Positions 1-10,468 of a stretch of DNA of 64,000 nt are shown one piece after another; the stretch's first letter is position 1; each line of letters starts with the position of its first letter. The translations under genes were made by a program, and so were the position numbers. Origin of the DNA: Cryptomeria japonica (lineage: Eukaryota > Streptophyta > Pinopsida > Cupressales > Cupressaceae); contig NC_081415.1 of NCBI RefSeq assembly GCF_030272615.1, positions 374,371,392 through 374,435,391 of the forward strand, in the 5' to 3' direction. The notes below the pieces were generated by a model. That model saw nothing but the letters and a program-made list of their open reading frames with translations, ran no database searches and was not told the DNA's origin.

Positions 1-960
1 ACCTAATGCAAGCTTGAAATTCCTACAATCCAGTGACACATTGGACTACTCTCAGGCTATGGGTATCCTATTATGAGAGAAGACCTCTAGATTATAGGTT
101 GGCTTCCTATTTGATCACCTAAAGAACTTAAATGAATTTCTAAGAAAAGGGAAGAAGGATATGCAAGAAACCAACAACTAACTACTACTAGGTGATCCAC
201 CAATGATACAATGCTTGCAAACTGCTTACAGACTCACAAGATAACCAACTAATGAAACTGCTTAAACTCACAACTCAAACATACATGTTTGCATTGATGA
301 TTCTCTTGAAAGGCTAGCTTACTGATGTTCACAAAAAGGAGAATAATAATGTTCCCCCAATTTTGATGCAATAGAATCACATACACAATCAGAGACCTAC
401 ACTATAACATGTACCTCACCCCTAAGCATCTAAAGAAACTAAGATAAAATGAAGGATTCTACAAAAGATTCATATAATTTTAATCAAAATGCTTACAATC
501 ATAACACTTAAACCAAACAATTTAAGGAGGAACTCAGCTTCTTTATTGAAAACAAGGAACTTTCTGCATTACAAATCTAGAAAAAAACTCCTAAAAATGA
601 GTTACAGGAGCTTGAGTATCTTCTGCTACACAATCTCAAAACTCCTAAACTCCTTACAAAAGAGTGAAAAACAAACACTTATACCAAAGCTTGCAAAAAA
701 TTCAAAACATTGAATTTTTGGCTCCAAGATGGATCAGTTCTCATCAATTCTAATCTTTTCCTCAAAATCAAGTGGCTTAACTGAGAGAGAAACTCTTCCA
801 AAACTACAAAAAAGAGTAGCCAAACTAAACACAAATTCACTTTATTTCGCGCTAAGTTCACTTGGACGCTACTAGTTACCCGACCATTTGATTTAGCCAC
901 TTGCATTAACCATCAATGAATAACAAAAACCATCAGGACTGCTGACGGCTTGTCTCTATG
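1..960. other. AT-rich non-coding stretch, nothing recognised
   Basis: No reading frame here has coding character: the longest open frames are under 80 codons and match no family I know. I see no LTR end, primer-binding site, tRNA-like sequence or tandem repeat. It lies outside the G1 LTR and may be older repeat debris continuing beyond the window. Confidence 0.4.
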
Positions 961-969
961 TCGCAAGGA

Positions 970-2410
970 TTAACCTTTATGCACTTTTTCATTGTGGTAT
1001 AGTGACAACCCTCAGATCTTCAGGAACCTGTTCGGATTTTAACCACTTTGCTTTTTCCTTTTATCTCTCCTATTTCTCTCTTCATCTTGGGCCCATGGGA
1101 ATGAGAAATGATAGTGAACTTTGAACCACTTTGAACCGGTTCAAAGTTCAAGTTCAAAGTTGATTTAAAAAATATAGACATCCGCTCGTTTGTAGACTTT
1201 TGCCACATGTCAGCCTCTGATTTGCTCATGGGTCTACTTTGTCTGCCATCTGGACTGCCATCTAGACTTGGTCTGACTTGGTTCTTCATCTTCTCTCTAC
1301 CACGTGGCACATCCTCATTCGTTTTGAGCCCACTTGGATGGCCACCTCAACTTCCACCTTGCCAGTTGCCAACTCGCATGAGATAACCAATGAGCATCTT
1401 CATCATGCGGTATAGTGACGACCGTTGATCTATCCTCAAACTGCTTGATCTTTAACCTCTTAGCTTCTCACCTTTTCCATATGTTCTTTGTCACCAAGTC
1501 ACTATGATAACTAGTGAACTTCTTTCTATAGCGGTATAGCGATGGCCGTTAGATCTTTTAGACTATCATTGATCTTTCTTGATCTGCTCAGTCTTTAGTC
1601 TCTCTAAGAATCTGTGCCTCATGTCAATCTCTGGTTTGCCACTTGATCCACTTGAGCACGGCCTCATCTGCCACCTTAGCACCATTGGGCCCACCATTTT
1701 ACTTTGGTTTGTTTGGCATCAGTCTTTTGGCCAAACTACCTCCCTTGGCAAATAATTTTTTGTCTCATCGAAACTGCAATTTCATCAATACCTTTTATTT
1801 CGATGAAACCGATACATTCAGTGAAACCATTTAGAGATCTATCATAGCCAAGGTTTGTTTGACATTCACCTTGATGACATGCCACCTGTCACTAGGTGTG
1901 TCACCACGTGTCACCTTGTGATGCGCTTAGAGTCCACCTCAGCAACACCTGACCTGCCACCTGTTGCGAGGGTATTCATTCTCGACACTTCACCACCATG
2001 GTATAGGGACAGTCATGTATAGCCCTGGAATGTCACTCCATCATTTGATATTCCTTGATCTTCCATTGATCTCAATGATCTACTCAAGCTTTAACTTTCC
2101 CTTTTCGGCATGTGCTTTTTCGCCTAGTCATGGGGAGTATTTGGTGATTGTCTTCCCATTGTGACATAGCGACAGTCGTCAGATCTTTCTTGATCACTGT
2201 TGATCTACCTAAATCTGCTCAATCTTTAGTCTCTCTAAGAGGCTCTCTCTTATGCTACGCTATCACCACATGGCACACCTCTATTTTTCTACATGATCCA
2301 CCTGGGCACCACTTCAACTTACACTTGGATGCCACCTCACCAGTTGCTAAGTCATGATGATTAACAGTCGAGCACTTTCACATAGCAGTATAGTGATGGT
2401 TGTCAAATCC
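970..2410. repeat. Degenerate repeat family with core GGTATAGTGACNNCCGTNNGATC
   Basis: Six divergent copies of a core of about 25 bp are visible near 994-1020, 1407-1430, 1531-1556, 1997-2017, 2160-2188 and 2384-2410. The best conserved part is C/GGTATAGNGACG followed by CCGTNNGATCTT. Most copies are preceded by an ACTTTC/CATCTTCAT-like stretch and followed by TTGATCT and GTCTCTCTAAGA-like segments, so the true unit is longer (roughly 100-400 bp) and irregularly spaced. No open reading frame spans it. It may be leader or 3' non-coding sequence of an unrecognised retroelement. That the copies are related is read directly from the sequence; the origin is not known. Confidence 0.5.
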
Positions 2411-2925
2411 ATTGCAACCTGCTCACCTATTAAATTGCCCTTTCATTGCAAAATTTGTCTGCTTTGAGATGTGTGCGCATGTGGGAGGCCCACCAACACT
2501 AAACTACTCCTTGTCAAAATCTTGTAAGCTTTGAAACTAAGGATATATGCGGCCTTGCATATAAATATGATAAATTTCCTCTATGCAGCCAATGTGGGAT
2601 AAATGGTCCTTCTTGGGCCTTTCCTCCATCACACGACCCCTACAGTTTCCTTTTACCTAAAGGTTTCTGAGCCTCTCCAAATTCAAAAATGAATGTTGCA
2701 ATGGAGCATGAACATTTATGTGATCTATCTATCTTTGTAACATTCATCTCCATCAGCATGTTGGGCTCAACCCTCGTGGGAGCCACATTTTAACCCACAT
2801 GCTATATTTTACCTTTCTTGTATCTGCACATGAAACAAACAAGTTAGACAAAAACATGTATTATTTTCATACTTAGCACTTGTTTCTCCTTCGGAGGCAT
2901 ATTGAGCTTGTAGCGAAAATAGGTA
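2411..2925. other. Non-coding flank of the G1 3' LTR
   Basis: No gene is seen. The stretch has an isolated TATAAATA at about 2560 and a CCAATGTGGGATAAATGG segment of a kind common in plant repeats, neither tied to a transcript. It should border the outer end of the G1 3' LTR, but the last 70 or so bases before 2926 do not match the corresponding outer end of the 5' LTR (37728-37795). The original junction therefore seems lost or rearranged. Confidence 0.35.
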
Positions 2926-3508
2926 ACAAGTCCTACAATGAAACATTCACCAATACCAATAGAGATACCTAAGATCATGCAAATCAACAAAATAAAATAA
3001 TATTACCATTCACATGTCAAGTAGGGTTTCATTATCCATTGTCTCATATCTCCATTGATCTTGTTTGATATATTTACTCTCATATTTTATGTGTGCACAA
3101 GAGCTCAACAAAGAATGAAAATGCGGTTGATAGCTTGATCACAAGAAGACTTAATTCTGTCATTACGATTTATAATGAAAGAAGTGTCCTCTTATATAGA
3201 GAAAATTATAAGAAATGAAGGGATAAGATTAAGAGGTGTAAAGATAAATGGTCAGCTAGGATTAAAGGGTAGGTAGAGGAAACAATTAAATGATAAAGGG
3301 GGTAAGTAAGAGAAGAATTAAGAGAAGAATGACATGTGTCATGGGTAGAAAAGGCTAATTAATTAATTAAATAAATAAAGATATATTTAATTAATATAGG
3401 AAGTGAGATCAATTAAATAAATAAAATATTTATTTAATTTAGGAATAGGACAATTTAAATAAATAAAAATATTTATTTAATTACATAGGACAATTTTAGG
3501 TGTCTACA
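2926..3508 (-). repeat. G1 3' LTR (outer end lost or diverged)
   Basis: Closely similar to 37796-38485. On the minus strand it begins TGTAGACACCTAAAATTG, next to the polypurine tract at 3509-3525. It is shorter than the 5' LTR (about 580 versus 690 bp over the shared part), mainly because it holds fewer copies of an AT-rich palindromic repeat. The last 68 or so bases of the 5' LTR (37728-37795) have no clear counterpart here. Confidence 0.8.
3358..3482. repeat. AT-rich palindromic tandem repeat in G1 3' LTR, about 3 units
   Basis: Three units of the form AATTAAATAAATAAA-ATATTTATTTAATT, each nearly self-complementary, are separated by short purine-rich spacers (AGGAAGTGAGATC, AGGAATAGGACAAT). 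The other LTR has about five units at 38222-38455, so unit number differs between LTRs that were identical at insertion. Confidence 0.75.
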
Positions 3509-3525
3509 TTTTGCCCGTCTTTGAG
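3509..3525 (-). promoter_or_regulatory. G1 polypurine tract (plus-strand primer site)
   Basis: On the minus strand the bases before the LTR start read CTCAAAGACGGGCAAAA, a purine-rich tract directly abutting TGTAGACACC. Position and composition fit a PPT. Confidence 0.6.
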
Positions 3526-4599
3526 ACAATGCAACTTGTTGTGTTAGCTCAAAGAAGATAAGATAAACTGATACAAAGTTTCCCCATGACAAGAATGATA
3601 TTCCCCCTTGAGAGATTGGATGAAAATGTTTGAAAAGATTGCAGATAATCTCTCGATAAGAAAGAAAGGCTAGAAAGGACTAATAAGATAGGGTGAGAAG
3701 GTCATGCAAGAAGAAGAGGCTGACACAAGAGAGTAGGGTTAAGTATCCTATAATATGATAGGGCCACAAGGAAACCATCCTCATTTTCATCCACACACCT
3801 AAGAGATTAGAGTGCAGAGAGAGCTTAGAGCAGTCGACGATGATGGATAGAGTTTACATATTCAATTGAGTCCGATGATATCAGAGATCAGATGACATGG
3901 GTGAGCTGGTTAGTACCTCAAAGCCTCTTTGTACAGTTTTGCATTTATTTATGTCATTAATGCATTTTAGGATAGATAAACAAAAATGCAAAATTGGTAT
4001 TTTGTACTGCTAACGCGTCTAGGTCATTATTAGGTACGTCTATGTTAGATTTGATTGGGTCTGTGAATGTAATCACATCTAGGTTTAATAGGGACACGTC
4101 TATGTGTACAAGGCACATCTGTGTCATAAAGGTGCATTTGTGAAAGACAAGCGCATCTATGTAGGATAGCAATGTGTCTCTGATGGACATGTGTGTCTAG
4201 GGCAAGAAAGCACGTCTGGGTTGATGAAACCACGTCTACATTGCAAAAATGCATTTGTGTCTAAGTAGGCTCAAATCGGTAGTTATGTGATGAACATATA
4301 CTATTGATTGGAAAAGAGACTAAGAGGATACACTCAAGAAGGTACCCTAAGGAAAAAAACTAAGAGATAGGCTAGAATTGACAATTTTGTGATAAACATA
4401 CGTTGCTAATTGGATAAGCTACTAAGAGGATACACTCAAGAAGGCCTCTAAATAGGATCAGTGCAATGTGATGAACATATACACTAGGATGAAATGCCAT
4501 ATGATAGAAATAAGCACTAGGATAGAAGTAGCACTATGTGATAGACATGAGTACCACTAGGATTGACATGATTGGTTTGCTTGGATGTAGGAGTACTTG
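3526..4599. other. G1 3' non-coding region
   Basis: No coding frame is evident between the PPT and the PMD pseudogene. It contains a purine-rich stretch (3590-3760) and the degenerate 20-bp repeat array listed separately. Two similar blocks at about 4277-4345 and 4380-4445 repeat the wording GATACACTCAAGAAGG, and a third partial copy follows to about 4540. This would be the upstream side of the plus-strand PMD gene, but no promoter element can be argued. Confidence 0.4.
4007..4262 (+). repeat. Degenerate ~20-bp tandem array, core CACGTCTATGT
   Basis: About 13-14 units are recognisable by a core of CACGTCTATGT and variants (GCGTCTAGG, CACATCTGTGT, CGCATCTATGT, TGTGTCTCTG, CACGTCTGGGT, CACGTCTACAT), spaced 17-23 bp. 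The reverse complement of this core, ACANAGACGTG with GATTTC, recurs in the G1 leader at 32265-32510 and 37230-37640. The two ends of G1 thus carry related repeats in opposite orientation. Confidence 0.65.
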
Positions 4600-6440
4600 C
4601 CCCAGATAGAGTCATGAGAGAGATTCCCTGTGACATAGAGGTTACAACCATAGTTGACCTTTGAGGAGCAGGCAGTTGCCAAGGGTATGGGATTGAGACA
4701 TATCATGTATCTACCTGAGATTTGGGTGAACAAAGGATTACTAACTGCTCTAGTAGAGAGATGGCACTCTGAGACCTGTTCGTTTCATTTGCCTACTAAC
4801 GAGATGTCAGTCACTATAGAGGATGTTTATAGGATCTTGAGGATACCAATCCATGGTGAGTTGGTGTCATATGATAGAAAGGGAGACAAGTATGCACTGA
4901 GATAAGTCTTTGGTGACCCAGAGCTAGAGATGAGATTAGGTCATGTCAGCTCGGATGTTATGCTAGCTACTAGATGTAGACTACTAACAGTAGTTGGAGG
5001 AGTGATTAGTGGTTACCTTTATCCAGACAAGGTGACATGAGGTATAGCTATTATCTAGGGGAGGACTCTAGTGACACTGGTGACACAACATACTAGATAT
5101 GCATGGGGTTTGTGTGTATTAGCACATTTGTATCATGAGCTACACTAGTTTGTGTATCTTGGTGGCTGTGGGTTAGGGTGTGGGGTGACTCTATTATAGG
5201 TATGGTCATATGAGCATATTGTAGTGACTACACCAGTTCACTTTAGAGGGAGAGGGAATGGATAGTCCTACACACACTTGTATAGTATGAGCACTTCACA
5301 ACCATAGATTGGGAAGGTGGATTATTGGAGATGGGTGATAGATGACATAGATAGTGTCATATAAAGACCATATCTTGACTGTGAGGATTGAGAGGATGAT
5401 GCTACAAAGATTTTATATGTTTTTCAGGAGAAGGTATTTGATCAGGCATATGCCTTATATATTGGACATACATCTCATTGATAGGGTATGTAGGCAGTTT
5501 AGGTGGCAGCAGAGGATGCCTCAAGGATCTGGAGAGTTTGCATGCACAATGCAAGAGGAGGCTCATTAGGGGCTAATTATTTCCTATGATGTTGTAGTTA
5601 CATAGTTCAAGTAGATGATTCCTATGCCATGGGATCTATAGAGGGATGTGGTTGACGCAGGTATAGATGTAAAGTATGATGCCTAATTTGCAACACACCT
5701 AGTACCAAGGTTAATAGATCCAGATGAGCCTGTGGTAGCGAAGGATGATGATGAGGAGGATGACGAGGATAGGAGTCGAGGGAGACAGAGGAGGTGGAGG
5801 AGAGGAGTAGCAAGGAGGGTGGTGAGGGATAGGGGTGGACAAAGGGATGCTAGAGAGAGGGCTAAGGAGAGACAAGATCCATAGGTAGGAAGGCCACCAA
5901 GACCACCGAGGGGTAGAGGAGGAAAGGTCTTATAGGTTGGTGGATAGATACAGGGATAGGCCAGGTAGGAGGAGGGTGCCCAGGGTGGAGATGAGGGTGC
6001 GCTATGAGAGATTGCAATAGGATAGGATGATGAGATCAAGGATCTTGATAGAGACGTGACTCAATTGAGGTGACAATTAACAGAGATACAGAGGGAGATG
6101 GATCATGCCATCTAGAGGTACACTAAGGCTGAGGAGGCACTAAGGGAAGGTAGTAGAGAAGCTAAGGACATGGGCTGGATACATATATGTCCTATGGGTA
6201 GGAGAGGAGATAGTCTATTGGAGAGATCTGTACTTTGTATCTATTCCTCCAAAGCTAAGGGCTAGGAGCTTCATGATAGCTTCTAGGATGAGTACCATAG
6301 GGGGGAGAGATAGATGACAAGTATCTAGTGGTGGGGTTATGGGTCCAACCGCACCACCAGGAGGAGGAGATAGAGGAGTTGATCCTGGAGTAGGACTTCG
6401 AGAGATCGTATTCTTTCGAGGCAAACTGGCTCTAAGGTAG
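4600..6440 (+). pseudogene. Plant mobile domain (PMD) protein, antisense to host element G1, broken
   Basis: The first block (4654-4905) shows the usual PMD opening: a LTFEEQAVAKGMGLRHI stretch, LPEIWVNKGLLTALVERW, ETCSFHLPTNEMSVTIEDV and a LRIPIHGE turn. In the family this last part reads close to GEMTVTLEDV...GLPIDGE. Later blocks in the same strand match further PMD parts: AHLYHELH...YLGG and WSYEHI (about 5115-5225), then LIDRVCRQFRWQQRMP (about 5478-5525). A tail follows (5700-6180) with acidic, RGR/RG-rich and short coiled-coil segments. More than ten in-frame stops, including one just before position 4654, make it a pseudogene. PMD proteins (MAIN/MAIL type in Arabidopsis) are tied to gene and TE silencing, and PMD genes are known cargo of plant transposons. 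It sits tail-to-tail with the G1 integrase. Family call confident; exact start unknown. Confidence 0.8.
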
Positions 6441-8213
6441 GAAGTTCAGCATAGCTCTCTTAGATCCAATTTTTGTATTATTATTTTGTATGATGATGTA
6501 GACACCTTCGGGTGATTTTGTAGCCTTATGAAATATTGACATCATTGTATCATGACACATTACTTTTTGATATATATATGAGATGACTCATTCCTTGCAG
6601 AAGCTATATGCATGTGTTCCTATGTGATGCTTTTATATGCTTTATGATGATTTTATGATGCTTATGATGATGTTATGATACTTATGGAAGTTAAATATAT
6701 CCATGATAATATGCAATATGTTTTTTTTCTTTTTCCGTTTTATATACTTATGCAAATGTGGATGTACTATATGTGGGTGGATGTATGATTATTATCATGG
6801 TATAATTTTTACATAATGATAATGCAAATTTATATATGATATGCTAATCAGTAGTGTGTGCAGGATGTGATGTGATTATGATTTCTAGATGTATGTATGA
6901 AATGAGATATGCTAACATGTGATGATGCAAGTGCAAACTACATGAAATGGAGATATTTTTGGTGTTTCATTATACTCAATCATGTGATAATAGGCTACAC
7001 GGACTCAGAGAAGGATGATGGAGGTCAATCAAAAAAAGGGGGATGGAAGGTAGAAGGTTCTTTATCATCATTGAGCTTTATTATGGCAAATAGGTTATGA
7101 CAATTGAGGTATAAGTTGGACCTAGAAAGTCATTGTACCCGTTTGCATGGAGATCAGACAATCGCAAACAAATAATGCCCCAATTCACACTAGACTCACA
7201 GTGTCCTCATATCCTTGGATAAGTCATAACATTACTAAAAGACAATCCACAAACAACAAAACAATAGGTAAATATATTCCATCCTCGACTTTCTAGTCAA
7301 AGACATCCTGGAGATTCAATCTCTAGTCAAAGACATCTCAGAAAAGCTAAAAGATATGTCACCAAAAGACAAAATCAAAAGAAAACTAAGACTTGACACC
7401 AACATACAATCAAATCTTCAAGTTATTTGTGTTTCTTTCCACATATGTTAACATGTTCGATTTGGTCACAATGTTGTCATCGTGATAAAGGATAGATAAT
7501 GCTGAAAACCATGTTGTTGCCAAAGTTTGTTGAAATATTTGATTTGTTAAAAGCCCAGTGTTGCTTGTGTCTCATCTGAAACTGACTAAATCCATGAAAT
7601 TGATACTTTATTACGAAGAAGAATTAAACTTTATTGTGGATTGGTGATGCAGGTGACTTGTTATTATAGATTGTGCACAAAAAGGAGGAGGAATGAAAAC
7701 ACGATGCTCCTCAAAACATGTGATGCTCAAGGTACCACTTCCATCACTAGATTTAGGATTTTGCCCCAGTTGCAGATTGGACCTGATTTATTATGGAAGG
7801 GTGAAAAGAGAGGTTTATTATGAACAGTTAACCAATCTTAGGTAGATCAATAACAAGCCATGATGGGAATAGGCAAATTTATTATAGATGGATAGACTAT
7901 GAGTGTGTGCAAAGTCAAAGGATAAGATTGAATCCCGAAGGAGGGAGGAGCAATGTCTCTACACATGGCAGCAATAACCTGGTTTTCACAATGGTACTTA
8001 CCTAGGGTGCCATCGAAGTGGTTTTCACCATTGGACGAATTTATTTCTTTTTACTTTTTTTTCCTTTTTTTCAATTTTTTTGGTTTCACAAGGTGCCTGT
8101 TTTCCAGGTTTTCACCAACTAATGATTTTTATTTTTATATATTTTTTATTTTTTTTTGTATTTTTTTTTTTTTTGTTTTTTTGTATTTTTGAATATTGAG
8201 ATGTTCTAAAAAT
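6441..8213. other. G1 non-coding region between PMD pseudogene and integrase
   Basis: No frame here has coding character on either strand. It includes ATG/ATGATG-rich simple sequence (about 6625-6700), AT-rich DNA, two copies of TCTAGTCAAAGACATC (near 7289 and 7320), and a poly-T tract. It separates the convergent 3' ends of the integrase (minus) and the PMD gene (plus), so both transcripts would need termination signals here. I cannot identify them. Confidence 0.5.
8041..8200. repeat. Poly-T/TTTTA low-complexity tract
   Basis: Roughly 160 bp dominated by T runs with scattered A, C and G, ending about 15 bp beyond the integrase stop codon. In the sense of G1 it is an A-rich tract just after pol. 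It produces spurious open frames rich in Phe or Lys. Confidence 0.85.
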
Positions 8214-8796
8214 CTATGTGTAAAACCTACAAAGGTGCATGCTATTGATAGGATCTTCCAAAGGTTCTCCATCTGGTGTTGAGAGAGGATATGCACCTGA
8301 TCCATAGATTTTTGTGATGACGTAAGGACCAAGCCAATTTGGTTTGAACTTGCCTTTCCTCTCTTTGTCTTGCTGATTTTTCGGATTCTCCCTCAATACT
8401 AAGTCACCTACCTCAAATGTGAGAGGCTTTACTTTATGATTGTAGATGTGACTCATTATCTATTGATAAGCCTTAAGATGATTAAAAGTAGTTTGTCATC
8501 ACTCATCCAATAGTTCTAGCTCATGTAAGCGGGAGACCCTGTAGTCTTCATCATTGATTATATCACACAAAGAGACTTGTAAGGATGTTAACTCGACCTC
8601 AATAGGAAAGATAGCTTTTACACCATAGACAAGTGAATAAGGGGTGGCTCTAGTAGGTGTATGAACACTTGTGCGATAAGCCCAAAGTGAGGGGTTGAGT
8701 TGAATCTTCCAATTTTGGCCAGCATCATTGACTGTCTTTTTGAGGATTCTGAGAATGGTTTTGTTAGACACCTCAGCTTGACCATTACCTTGTGGG
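8214..8796 (-). CDS. G1 integrase, C-terminal part (split by element A)
   Basis: This continues the integrase that breaks off at 18795. The first codons encode the QGNGQAE motif with the catalytic Glu of the D,D-35-E triad. Next come NKTILRILKKTV and the family-typical WAYRTSVHTPTRATPYSLVYG (about 8600-8700), then a basic C-terminal domain with FEVGDLVLRE and GPYVITKIYGSGAY. It ends at a stop at 8214. A frameshift or stop separates the 8499-8796 and 8214-8456 frames. Removing element A and one copy of its 5-bp duplication puts both halves in the same frame within the conserved motif ahead of the catalytic Glu, which proves the split came from insertion. Dead copy. Confidence 0.88.
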
Positions 8797-9626
8797 TGTT
8801 GGCATTCTATACTCTTATGAGAATAGTTGATGTTGTCATTGATGGCAACCAACTGGCAACCAATTGGCAATCTTCTGGTAACCCACTGACAGTTATCGAC
8901 ACTGGCAATAGACTTCTACATACACCGACATGCACTTCACCGACAACGGCAAAAATGCATACTGACACTCAAGCCGACATGGAATAAACTTTGTTTATTG
9001 TTTTATATTGTAATTATCTTTTGTAAAAGTTGACATGGCATATTGTAAAAGACTCATATATATGTGTGAGATCTTATAAGTCATTTGGATATATGAGATG
9101 AGAAGATATAGAGATGATAAGAGAGAGAGAATAGATGATATTTTTGTATAAGGTGATATAGTTGACAACAAAGGTTTTTGGTAATAGACTAAACTTAAAC
9201 CAGTACTGAACCTAGCATAGTTGATGCTAATCTAAAGCAATACATTGTATTGGATTTTGATAATCCATTTTGTAAGTCAGTGAGACTTCAGTTTTGTATT
9301 TGAGTAGTGAGCTCTAGGTTGCTAGCCTTCCTGCATGTGCAGGCCTCTCATTGTAAGTAATATTTATTCATTGGCCAGTGAGTGAATATTGTGGGTCACA
9401 AATCCCACTGAGGTTTTTCCCACACTGGGTTTCCTCATTAAATATCTTATGTTATGGTGTGTTCTCTATATTGTCTCTATTATTCTTATTTGTTGCATTA
9501 ATTCTTATTTACCGGTACACTGTTTTGGGATACAACATTCTTAATAAGTTTAAATATTCTGCTAATGGGTTAGACACTGATTCACCCCCCCTCTCAGTGT
9601 CTTTGGGACTATCATTGATTCTAATA
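8797..9626 (+). repeat. Element A 5' LTR
   Basis: Begins TGTTGGCATTC and matches 17961-18789 throughout. Its last bases read CTAATA where the 3' LTR has CATAACA, so the usual CA end has mutated. It contains TTGTCATTGATGGCAAC near its start, a tandem stem-loop at about 9391-9437 and GATTCACCCCCCCTCTCAG near its end; these three marks recur in the other copia-type LTRs of this window. An open frame at 9378-9674 recurs in the other LTR only because the LTRs are duplicates. Confidence 0.92.
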
Positions 9627-9628
9627 AT

Positions 9629-9640
9629 TGGTATCAGAGC
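9629..9640 (+). promoter_or_regulatory. Element A primer-binding site (initiator tRNA-Met)
   Basis: TGGTATCAGAGC, complementary to the 3' end of plant initiator tRNA-Met, two bases after the 5' LTR. This is the standard minus-strand primer site of copia elements. Confidence 0.95.
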
Positions 9641-9697
9641 CTGGTCCTCTATTTTCAAAAGCCTAATAGCTTGAGGAAGATTCTGACACCAATACAG

Positions 9698-10468
9698 ATG
9701 GAGAACTTAAGAAAACAATTGGAAGGAGCTCTTGTAGATTATGATGCAGAGAAATTGAACAATATCAAACTTGAAGATGATCTAAGGACTGCACAGGAAT
9801 TCATTAAAGGACTTTAGGAGAACCTTGCTATAGCACAAAATAAAAGAAAAGAACTTCATGAGAAGATGCAGAAAGATGATGAGGAAAAAGAAACTCTTAA
9901 TGAACTTGCAAACAAGTTGAGACAGGAAAACAATAATATGAAGAATGAAATGCAATATATGACTATGAGGTTATGTAAATACATTGAAGACAAAAAGAAG
10001 AATGAAGAAGACTTGACTAGAAGACTCAATGATGCTGGAAATGAAAATCTAAGACTTAGTCATGAAAATGATATGTTAAAGATAGATCTAATTCACATGC
10101 AACATGATAAAACTGAGCTTATGAGACAAAAGGAAATTCTGAAAAATGAGTTGGCTGCTGCAAATCAACACAAAGAGAAATTCAAGAAAAGTTCAAAGGA
10201 GCTTGATGACATGCTGAAAAGTCAGAAACCTAATGGAGATACTAATGGACTTGGATTTGAAGTTGGAGTAAGTTCTGGTACTACAAACAATCTAGATCAA
10301 AAGAAACCAGTAAGACAACCTAATTATTATAAGTTTAATGGCAAATGTTTCAATTGCAACAAATATGGTCATAGAGAAAATTAGTGTAGATTTAGAAACA
10401 ATCATAATATTAATGCACCCACTGGTCAATGTTCCAAATGCAACAAAGTTGGTCATAATTTAGAAAAC
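9698..10468 (+). pseudogene. Element A ORF1, first part: coiled-coil plus zinc-knuckle protein
   Basis: The ATG at 9698 is the first in a good position after the primer site, and the matching protein of element B starts at the same point. Residues 1-180 are a long charged coiled coil with heptads, containing one stop at about 9815. Next comes KSQKPNGDTNGLGF, a motif also seen in the gag of element E (SNQKYSKDTSGLGF). Two zinc knuckles follow: CFNCNKYGHREN with a stop before its last Cys, and CSKCNKVGHNLENC. The globular gag domain seen at the start of E and C gag is missing, so ORF1 corresponds to the C-terminal half of a normal copia gag. It breaks off at 10468, where a solo LTR is inserted, and resumes at 11642. 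Confidence 0.82.

Noticed and set aside
1643..2357. Three plus-strand ORFs of 63-69 codons
   Set aside because: They fall within the degenerate repeat family, start and stop at random relative to the repeat, and match no family.
2555..2570. TATAAATA as a promoter TATA box
   Set aside because: AT-rich region with many chance matches and no transcript or start site to attach it to.
5622..6424. Minus-strand Ser/Pro/Leu-rich ORFs of 63-118 codons
   Set aside because: Antisense of the acidic and RG-rich tail of the PMD pseudogene; composition follows from that.
6500..6522. TGTAGACACCTTCGGGTG, similar to the start of the G1 LTR
   Set aside because: It is on the plus strand, similarity stops after about 10 bp, and no LTR sequence follows.
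7953..8192. 79-codon Phe-rich ORF
   Set aside because: Created by the poly-T tract.
9378..9674. 98-codon ORF, near-copy at 18501-18797, looking like a conserved hydrophobic protein
   Set aside because: Both lie in the two LTRs of element A and are similar only because LTRs are duplicates; the stem-loop and poly-C block in it are nucleic-acid features.
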